Below, one piece after another: positions 53,199 to 64,000 of a stretch of 64,000 nucleotides of DNA. The stretch spans positions 70,773,628 through 70,837,627 of the forward strand of contig CM077164.1 of assembly GCA_039583875.1 (NCBI GenBank), given 5' to 3'. The stretch is from Platanthera guangdongensis. Lineage: Eukaryota > Streptophyta > Magnoliopsida > Asparagales > Orchidaceae. A program made the translations under genes and the position numbers. The notes under the pieces were generated by a model, which was given only the letters and a program-made list of their open reading frames with translations, made no database searches and was not told the origin of the DNA. How positions within the stretch are numbered: position 1 is the stretch's first letter; each line of letters starts with the position of its first letter.

Positions 53199-54906
53199 TG
53201 TTGATGCACGAAATGCGCCCTCACTGTCGATGCACGAAAGCGGATAGGGGGTCGAGCACCACCAGCTAACGGTTCGAGCACGGGGGAAGGAGGGAAGGGA
53301 AAAGAGGCGGACTGCAAGCCGTTATCTACTAAGCGGACAAGAGAAAAAAGAACAGCCGAGCCGTGAACCACGTCAACACCCGACTTCTCCCATCGCGGCC
53401 TGAATACCTCTCTTGCGACGGGCTTTCCTTTGATTAAAAGTGAAGAGTTACAACTTGTTAATACACCTTTACCACAAAGCAATAAAGGGTACAAGAAGGA
53501 AGCTGGCAGCTAAGGAAGAAGAATGCCAGAGGAGGCCGCGCGGACTGAAGAGCGAAGCTGGCAGGCCGCGCGGTTAAGGGAAACGGGAGACCGCGCGGAC
53601 TGGAGAACCACAGGATGGCAGGCCGCGCGACTAAGGCGCAGAGACGGGTGTGGTCTGAGAAACGGAGTCCGCAGGAGGAGGGCTTGCTGGCTGACTTTGA
53701 GCGTGAGCACCTTGGCGATGACGAGAGCTCCCCCCATGAGAGGTATGGGGGGATATTTATAGGCCTGAGGAGGTAACGGCTTGCGGTGACGTTACCCCTG
53801 GTGAGACGGTAACTTGTGCGAGATGGAGACGGAGTCCGCCGAGTCCGCAATAGGCCATGCGGACTGGGACTTGGTACTGAAGCCGGAGCTACTGTCAGAA
53901 AAATGGGAGACTTAGTGTCGGACTGCGATGCGGGTTCGCGGAGTCTGTCACTACTGAGCTGGGACTGTCCGCCTACTGCTGGGGTGGCGGATGCTGGAGG
54001 ACAAGCGGCGGACTGCAAGGAGAATCCGTTGAGTCCGCCGCTGCTGAACTGAGCGAGCTGTAAGGGGTGCGAGCAGGAGAATGCCCGCGGAGTCCGGCGA
54101 GTCCGCACGAGGTTATGCGGACTGGGACTGCCTTCTGGAGGATTTGATGCCTGACGGGCTGGAAAGAGTCCACCACTACTGACTGAGTCCGCGCCAAGAC
54201 TGCGGACTGAGGGAGAAGTCTGCTACTACTGGCTGAGCCTGTGAAAGGCCTGCGGACTGAGGGGGAAGCTGGTACTGCTGCCGAGAAGCTGGTGCTGGCG
54301 AAGGAAAGGGAGGACTGCATAGAGCGTCCGCCAAGTCCGTCGAGTCCGCGACTGCTGCAAAGCTAAGTCCGCTTATGCTGGAGATGGAGAACCTGGATGT
54401 TGAGGTTGTTGGGGTTCACCAATGAATGCGGGTTGGAAGTATTGATCGCACTTCCAGTCCGCCCAGCTCGCGAGGAACTGGGGAGTCAGCTGCTGGTCTT
54501 GGCGGGTAGCCGGACCTGGAATCCGCGCTCTGTAGGCGGGCTGGAGGAGTCGGCTGCCCGTGTTGCTGGGTGAAGGGATATGCGACCTATTTCCGGCCTG
54601 GGGTAGGTATATAGTTGAGTCCGGCAGAGAGAGACCTGCAGATACAACCTTGCGGTTAAGCTGAAAAAAGGGGGGAGACCTCTAGAGGCGGACTGCGGAA
54701 GCAGTCCGCGGACCTGCCGACCAAGGAAAGGCGCGCGGCCTGGTCGGTCAGACCGCTGAGACCGCGCAAGCCGCGCGGCCTGAGCGGACAGAGAATTCTG
54801 TCCGCCCTCCCTAGGGCATCACGACCTCCAGGAGGAACCCAGGGCAGGCCGTGACGAGCGAGCTGGCTGGCTGGCTTGGGAAGGATCGCCGATTTCGGGG
54901 TTAACA
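53199..54906 (-). repeat. T2 5' LTR (1708 bp)
   Basis: Sister of 19032-20735, ending GGGGTTAACA at 54906 followed by CTCCG. TATA (minus) at 53754-53761 with AGTCCGC-rich U3 at about 53820-54870. Confidence 0.92.
53754..53761 (-). promoter_or_regulatory. TATA box of T2 5' LTR
   Basis: TATAAATA on the minus strand. Confidence 0.7.
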
Positions 54907-56019
54907 CTCCGCAAGGTATGCAACACCAACCACAAGTGGTTTGCATGATCAGCTTCTGATTAAGAGTACACAAAAATATCATCAATGAATACAATCACTA
55001 ACAAGTCCAAGTACTCTCGGAACGTTCGGTGCATTAGGTCCATAAACACCAATGGCGCATTGTATAGTCCAAACGACATTACCGTGAACTCATAATGACC
55101 GTAGCGTGTTCCAAATGCGGTCTTGGGAATGTCACCTTCCCGAATCCTCAACTGGTAATATCCAGATTTCAAATTAAATTTAGAATAGACGGTTGATCCC
55201 ACTAGCTGATCGAATAATTCAACTATCCGTGGAATCAGATATTTGTTCTTCTCTGTCAGCTTATTCAATTCACCGTAGTCAATACATACCCGCAAATCAC
55301 CGTCCTTCTTTTTCACAAACAGAACAAGTGCGCTCCAAGGTGACATACTTGGGCGTATATATCCCTGTTCCAGCAACTCTTGCAATTGGACTTTCAATTC
55401 AGCCATTTCCTTTGGCGCGATGCGATATGGTGAGTGGGCCACAGGTTTCGCACTGGCACCAACTCAATCGTGAAGTCGATCTCCCGCTGGGGTGGTAGCC
55501 CAGGAACATCCTTAGGAAACACATCTGCAAACTCCGATACAACCTTAACACTCATATTGGCCTTTGGCTCAACAGCCTGAATCAGCGTGAATAATAACTC
55601 CGCGCCCTTCCAAATAGTATTGACGACTTGGAGTGCAGACATCAAGGTCCCGCTCACTCCTTGCATACCAGCGAACTTAGTCTCAAGCTCGGTATTCTGG
55701 CCTAGTGTGATCTCTTTTAACTGGCAATCAATACAGGCATGCTGCTCCGCGAGCCAGTCCATACCAAAAATCACATCAAATTCCGATATCGGCAGTACAG
55801 ATGCAGTCAAACAAAAATCCCGACTTCCAATTTGAACTGTCACATCGCAAGCCCTATCCACAAGCATCAAACATCCATTCGGTAATAACACATTGATGCT
55901 TTCTGTCTTCACATGACTAGGTACTCCAATTCGAGCTACAAAGTCTTTAGAGAGAAATGAATGCGAAGCACGCGTATCAAACAGTGCTCTCGCCAACGTG
56001 TTCTGAATCATAACAAAGC
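54907..56019 (-). pseudogene. pol: G1 protease and reverse transcriptase, N-terminal part
   Basis: Second exon of G1's gag-pol. Protease begins GFVMIQNTLARALFDTRASHSF; the active-site DTG reads DTR. A one-base deletion near 55455 breaks the frame before [18 protein letters not shown] then reads [38 protein letters not shown] and FIDDIFVYS (the YxDD-type catalytic box, here FIDD). A TAA follows VYS at about 54962. The RT copies element RNA into cDNA. T2 interrupts it just after LHTLR; the remainder is at 16781-19031. Confidence 0.9.
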
Positions 56020-56094
56020 CTGTGGAACCCACATCACACACAAGCTACACACAAAGCATGCAATAAGCAAAGCAATCAATAACTTAAAGCGTAC
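56020..56094 (-). other. 75-nt intron between G1 gag and pol
   Basis: Minus strand CACAG|GTACGC ... TTCCACAG|GCTTTG, T-rich, with GT and AG ends. Unspliced, gag continues GTL and stops at TAA, with a further TAG downstream. Spliced, codons join as VVTGFVMIQNTLAR, exactly the expected protease start. This would let splicing choose between Gag and Gag-Pol. Confidence 0.75.
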
Positions 56095-57080
56095 CTGTGA
56101 CGACGTCACTTTGCTTTATGGCCTCCTGCTGTCCAAGGTTGTAGACTCGGGGCTGCGCCTGGTATGCAGAGGACTCCACCACTGTCTTTCCCTTCTCAGC
56201 ATAAGACACTCCCGTATTCTTTTCGCCCTTTGGTGGACCAACCCGACAATCACAGGCTATATGCCCCACTCTACCACAAGTAAAACAGGTACGAGTCTCT
56301 GGCCTTGAAGTGGCCCCCGACAAAACTGTTGAAGGAGCTTGCCTAGAAAGTTTGGACCTCTTGCCCCATTTCTTTGAATAGTAAGATTTCCCAGGTCGGG
56401 GCGCTTTGAACTCCGGCTTTGTCATAGCCAAGGCCCTTTTTCCTTGCACCTGCTTCATGTCTTTCTCCAGCGCACATGCAGTATCGACCAACACCCGAAA
56501 CCCTTCGTTTACGGAACTCGAGAGTAGGAATCGCAACTCATCCCGCAATCATTCATAGAACCTATTGGTTTTCCGCTGCTCATCGACGAAGATGGAGCCC
56601 GCATACCGTCCCAACCGTGTGAACTCATGCAGGTACATCTCCACACTACCTTCTCCTTGTGTTAGCCGTTAGAACTCATTTTCCATGGCAATGCATTGTG
56701 CCGCTGGTAGGTGCTTTCCCAGGAATAGTCGCGAGAACTCCTCAATCGACACTTGTGTTAACTGCCTGCCCACTAAGTGGTGTAACTCGATCTCGTCCCA
56801 CCAGAGTCGAGCCTCTCCTTCCAATAAGAAGGTGGCCGAGGTGACCTTCTGATCTTCCTCCGTCCTAATCGCCGTCAATATATGCTTGACGCGCGACAAC
56901 CAATCCTCCGCCTATATAGGGGATCCCACACCCGTAAACATAGAGGTATTGAAGCTCATGAACTGCTTCAACTACCTTTCAGCTGCTCGAGGATCAACAG
57001 CCGCAACAGGTTCTAGACTCACCGCAACCTGTTCTAACACCACTGCTGGTTGCTCTTGCCTACCAGGCTGTGCTTGAAAC
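56095..57080 (-). pseudogene. gag: G1 gag with several nonsense codons
   Basis: From ATG at 57080 the minus strand reads MFQAQPGRQEQPAVV, then the capsid domain (AEDWLSRVKHIL, LLEGEARLWWDEI, FSRLFLGKHLP, EYLHEFTRL-like) and the knuckle CFTCGRVGHIACDC at about 56253-56294. Stops interrupt the frame near 56970, 56918, 56669 and 56549 but the frame is otherwise kept, so decay is by point mutation. It forms virus-like particles in intact relatives. The gag stop lies inside the intron that follows. Confidence 0.85.
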
Positions 57081-57428
57081 ATTGCAAACAGCACCTCAGC
57101 AACTAAGCAGACAGTTTTCGCAGAAGGGGAGGTGTAGGCACCTCAGCTGGTGTCGTACTCTCATCAAAACGCTGGGGCTCCGACTGCCCATCACCACTCC
57201 GCGTCACCTATTGGTGAACAAGACACACACACATTAGCGACCTCGCACAAGTAATAACAACAATTTAGTAACACGCAGGTTCCTCAAACAAGTGTATTTG
57301 CATTCCTAAGTGGACATTCAAGAGTTCATTAGTGTTAACGCGGTTCGCACGTACACGTGCTCGCCACCCCACAAAAGAATTCGATAATGAATTCGAAAGG
57401 GAAGTACCGACACATGCTGATACCAAAA
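57081..57428 (-). other. G1 5' leader and primer site
   Basis: No ORF. TGGTATCAGCATG on the minus strand at 57413-57425, three bases from the LTR, matches the initiator-Met primer for its first nine bases. Confidence 0.75.
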
Positions 57429-57969
57429 TGTAACAACTCCATCTGTTCATATAACATATAATAGAAGGTCCGGCCGGGGCCCCACATCATATGCCACAAA
57501 ACAGGTGGGGAAGGTACATGTTAATACCACAACACAATCGCATCCTAACTCAGAGCATGCTAGTGGAAGATTTAAACAGTAATATTGAACTCCAACCATG
57601 AATGTCCACTATATATAAACAACCACATTTATATATCAACTCTCGAAGGAATGTACACAAATACAACATCATTTGATCTTATGGCCTTACAGTTACTCTT
57701 TACATATGTGGATTTCAAACATCGGCGCGCAGGCCAGCCACACATTAACAAAACATAACATTCTTTGCTTAGCCTTCAAGGGCTAGCAGCAGCAGCAACA
57801 ACAGGGACTTAAGGCCTTATGTGTCCCGCTTGGCTCTCTAGCACCTGTACAAGGACAGCCCACCAAACAGTGGCAAACAAGACAATGACCAACATTCAGC
57901 TGACCAATTTATAACGACCCTACTTCTTTTTCCCGGGGTAGTGATATTCCTTCCCTGCAGGCATAGCAA

Positions 57970-60884
<2,915 letters not shown>

Positions 60885-60955
<71 letters not shown>
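60885..60955. repeat. (TA)n microsatellite, 71 bp
   Basis: Uninterrupted TA repeat on the right side of the insert. Confidence 0.97.
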
Positions 60956-60958
<3 letters not shown>

Positions 60959-62028
60959 ACATTGTGCTCTCACGCACAAACAATCCATCACAACCGTCAG
61001 CCACGCGGTCCGACGATCCGTGCACTCAGGGCACATTCTTGGTGTACCGGCGAACCAGGGTCCCACTACCATTCTAGGTCCGAAACCCAATGGTAAAATT
61101 GAGCATTTAGTCTTTTCAGCGCGCAGGCCTAAGACTCTCATTATGCGCTCCAACTGACCGCACTTTCAAGTCTTCAAGTCGGACGGACATAACGCAGGTA
61201 CGAATCAGCCACCCCCTATTGCTCAAGTCGCCTTGCCATCACTGAATACCAACGTACTCGAGGCCAAATATATATGGCACGAGTCGGTTTCACCTTTCCT
61301 GTTCGGCACGAGGCCTTTCAAGAGCTCATCAAGCTCACAATAGCCATACTATCCACCAAGGACTGGCTTCACAATTGCCACAATGTCCACCAAGGGACTG
61401 GCTTCACAATCAACAAGGGGAGTTCATGCTAGTGTCCTTCACGATCTCTTAGCGGGTTCCGCAGAACTCACTTTCTGCACCCAACTCCGCCCAAACCCGG
61501 CAGCATCCTGCAATGCCAGAAAACTGGTCTTGCCATAGCACACAGCACAAGAGTCACAAGGGTGTTTTCCTGGACTACCACTCCAGTACTTCCTGTTACT
61601 GCCCTTCACAGGTCCAACCCATTGACTCCACAAACTACACGTTTAACCACGGAGTCTTCTCCGATGTGCAAATGAAACATCACCAATCCATACCAACCTG
61701 TCCAAATGGGCTTCACACAGCATGCCTATTCCGTACTATACACTTCCGGATCTATATGCAAGGCTATTGGGGATTTCAAGAATCAACCCAAGGAAATCCC
61801 TTCACAATCCACCCTATGGTGGGGTAAATCCATGCACATGCCAAAAGAAGGACTTCACATGTCCAAGAAGGAAGATCGTTACCCTTGACGACCTCTTTGG
61901 AGCCATGGAATTCTAGCCGGTTGGAAAGCACCGCAACAGCTTTGCCTCCACAAATCTGGCCTCGGATCTTAGTTCGGAACTCTAAAGCTCCACCAGTAGC
62001 CGGATCCCTTCTCTTTCCCCTCCTCCTT

Positions 62029-64000
62029 TGTAACATCCCTCAGACAACTAGACCCCCTAGGAGTGGTTTTGTCATGACTAGGTCATGACAAAACCCTAGG
62101 AAGACCAAGAAGACCAAGTGAACCAAGGAATGTAGGTGAGATCACTATGGTCTGCAAATAGTAGATTCCTAAACCCTAGTTTAGGATGATCATGTGGCTT
62201 TACCAAGACTCCAAGACCCCACCATGACCTCACCAATCTATTGAAAGGTCTTAAGGATCCATTGGAGTCAACCCAAGGTGGCCAAGTTGACCTAGGACCA
62301 TCCTAGGCCTAAATTGGGCAAGGTGCCCTAACTAAGGATAATGTGCCCCTAATAAGCCCAACCAACCCTACTAGGGTCTTCCTAGACCTAAAGTGGGGTC
62401 AATGGGTCACCAAAGATCCATTGGGGTCAAATCTAGAGCTTGAGTTGACCCAAGTCATCCCTAGCCCTAAAGTGGTCAAAGTGCCCTAACTAAAGGGCAA
62501 GTGACCTTAAGAGTGCAAAGTTAACCATACACAACTCTTCCTAGACCTTAGGGGAAGCCATGGGGTCACCAATTACCCCTTGGGGTCAACCAAAATGGTC
62601 ATGTTGACCAAAGTCAACTCTAGCCCTAACTTGGTCAAAGTGCCCTAACTAAGGGTCAAGTGACCCCCAAGATGCCGAACCAAACCTACCCAAGCCTTTC
62701 TAGACTTTAAGGGAGGCCAATATGTCACCAAGGATACATTGATGGTGACTCAAAAGGTCAAATTGACCAAGGTCAACCCTAGTCTAAGTTTAGGTCAAAT
62801 TAGCCCAAATGGGCTAACCCAAGCTCAAACCCATTTCCCCCACTTGGGCTAACCTCATTTTTATTATTAATATGAGTTATTGGGGTTCTAGTAGGCTGGA
62901 GGAGAGATCAAAATCAGCCTTGATGGGTAGGAGAGAGAAAGCTCCATTTTCCCCTTTAATGGAGGAGAGAGAAAGAGGGAGAAAATGACCATTCATGGTG
63001 ATTGAATGTCATTGACTCCTCATTTTCTCTCCCAATTGATGGAGATTCACTCCCTCTATCAGTTATGGGAGGTTTTCTGATGGATTCATGCCTAGGGAAG
63101 GTGAAATCACTATGGCCTTAATTTTCCCTTTAGTGGCCATTAATGGTCATTGATGCTACACTCATCCTCTCTCCTATTTGAATGTTTTAAAAGCTTATCT
63201 AGACTTAGGGCAGGAGTTTCCACCATTTTCCTGAAGAAACCGAGCCCTCTGGCTGCACAGTTGGAGAGCACGGAAAAGCTCCACCACCGTCCATGGCAAC
63301 TCGAAGATTGACCCGCCTCCAGCCCTCCAATAAGGTCCTCCTCTACTCCTCTCTTCGTGGGCTAGATCTTTAGATCGTTTAGGAAAGAAATCAGGCTCAA
63401 TTGAGCCCGATTTGGTGAGCAAAGTTTTCTGAAATTTCATGGATTTTACACCTTGTGAGTTCGCCGAAAACCGCCCCTCCGACGGCCGTGCCGCCGCCCG
63501 ACGATAGCCCTCACCTCAACGAAGGTGATGGCGGTGGTGGCTAGCCAGGGAGGTGCCCGGGTGGCCGGGAAAATGACTTGGAGTAAGCTCCAGGTCGGGC
63601 TGATCCTAGCCCTTAGCTGGAGGAAGTAGATGACCCGGAGCCCCACGATTTTGCTTTAAGATCTGTGCTGGATCTGATTTTATTAAATCCTATTATTTCA
63701 ATTTCTGTCTTGTTTACTATTTTATTATAAATTTAATATTTAAAATACCTAGGTTCACCTACAGAAATGGTCACCAACATGCAAATTGTAGCCCTTGAAG
63801 TCTACTTTAATTTAAAATTAACTTCAACCAATTTGGGTGAGTGGTTAGACCACAGCATGCATTTTGGTGAGATTTATACCTAGGCTAGATCAGACATTAT
63901 TTTGAGTGCCCCCATCAATCCAGCTATCCAAATGACTTGAAATTTTGTATGGGGGTCACTATTACCTATACATAGAATATATCCAAAAATGGGAATTTTT
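62029..64000 (+). mobile_element. G3: G2-family Gypsy, start of 5' LTR (runs off right edge)
   Basis: Starts TGTAACATCCC at 62029 inside G1's LTR (flank TCCTT). It matches G2's LTR in reverse complement: the AACTAGACCCCCTAGGAGTG block, W-box region at 62250-62790, and the GC-rich stretch at 63450-63650 (counterpart 36400-36600). Thus it is a plus-oriented relative, clearly more diverged from G2's LTRs than they are from each other. Only about 1.97 kb of an expected 5 kb LTR is visible; no gene. Confidence 0.88.
62250..62790. repeat. TTGACC/GGTCAA region in G3 LTR
   Basis: Diverged copies of the 37385-37945 unit in reverse orientation, with repeated GGTCAA, GTTGACC and GTCACCAA phrases. Confidence 0.8.

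Larger units (their letters stand above)
19032..54906 (-). mobile_element. T2: Tat-like Gypsy with antisense genes, inserted in G1 RT
   Basis: LTRs at 19032-20735 and 53199-54906. Orientation is minus because the T1-like purine tract lies beside the left LTR and gag starts beside the right one. The target is G1 RT: the left flank is CTCTA and the right flank CTCCG. The joined coding sequence shows the original was CTCCG, so the left copy decayed at its CpG (CG to TA). The interior has gag (split by C3), two plus-strand antisense genes, an LTR fragment of a related element (21738-21952) and a mini-exon tail. No pol is present. Antisense ORFs upstream of the 3' LTR are known in Tat/Grande-type elements. 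Confidence 0.85.

Overview
This window is plant nuclear DNA, almost certainly from a flowering plant with a large, transposon-rich genome. The evidence is a set of plant LTR-retrotransposon lineages: SIRE/Maximus-like and other Copia, chromodomain-bearing Gypsy, Tat-like Gypsy with antisense genes, and a TRIM. Many elements have intact 5-bp target-site duplications (TSDs), plant-type introns and initiator-Met-tRNA primer sites. I see no host gene, tRNA, rRNA or CRISPR array. I cannot name the species.

The window is a nest of retrotransposons. Labels used below: C = Copia, G = Gypsy, T = Tat-like Gypsy. The oldest visible layer is G1, a minus-strand gag-protease-RT-RNase H-integrase-chromodomain element. 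Its 3' LTR is in pieces at 5958-7106 and 16609-16662. Its pol C-terminal half is at 16781-19031, its gag-protease-RT half at 54907-57080, and its 5' LTR starts at 57429. G1's left LTR was hit by C2 (end at 5957), which carries C1 (1-4163) inside it, and by T1 (7107-16603, gag only, TSD CCCGC), which carries a C1-family solo LTR (12508-14146, TSD CTCCA). G1's RT gene was hit by T2 (19032-54906, minus strand). T2 carries two plus-strand antisense genes (22129-24135 and 26574-28374, the latter with two introns), a G1-family solo LTR (24194-26168, TSD TTTTC) and C3 (31185-53099, TSD GATCC) inside its gag. C3's left LTR holds G2 (32738-46602, TSD CCACA), whose right LTR holds a TRIM (41568-42093, TSD ACACA). 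C3's right LTR holds an unrelated solo LTR (50679-52634, TSD CTTGT). G1's right LTR holds a Helitron-like insert between two (TA)n tracts (57973-60955) and G3, which runs off the right edge (62029-64000). The deepest chain is G1 > T2 > C3 > G2 > TRIM, five layers.

Most elements look non-autonomous. T1 has gag only. T2 has gag plus antisense genes. C3 has a gag-integrase reading frame with all three catalytic residues changed and no RT. G2 has only a broken integrase between 5.4-6.0 kb LTRs. The TRIM has a 30-bp interior. Their LTR pairs are still very similar, so they were presumably mobilised in trans by relatives elsewhere.

Four observations stand out. (1) The 3' regions of T1 and T2 hold tandem arrays of about 85-bp modules. 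Each module has a plant branch site, a pyrimidine tract, an AG acceptor, a mini-exon of about 31 nt and a CAG|GTAC donor. (2) At least six unrelated LTR families carry dense arrays of short palindromes or inverted motifs, usually 50-160 bp upstream of a TATA box. (3) The TRIM is reduced to LTR-PBS-purine tract-LTR and carries a snRNA-type promoter motif pair at the spacing reported for RNA polymerase III. (4) G1 has a 75-nt intron placed so that splicing fuses gag to pol, while the unspliced RNA ends at gag.
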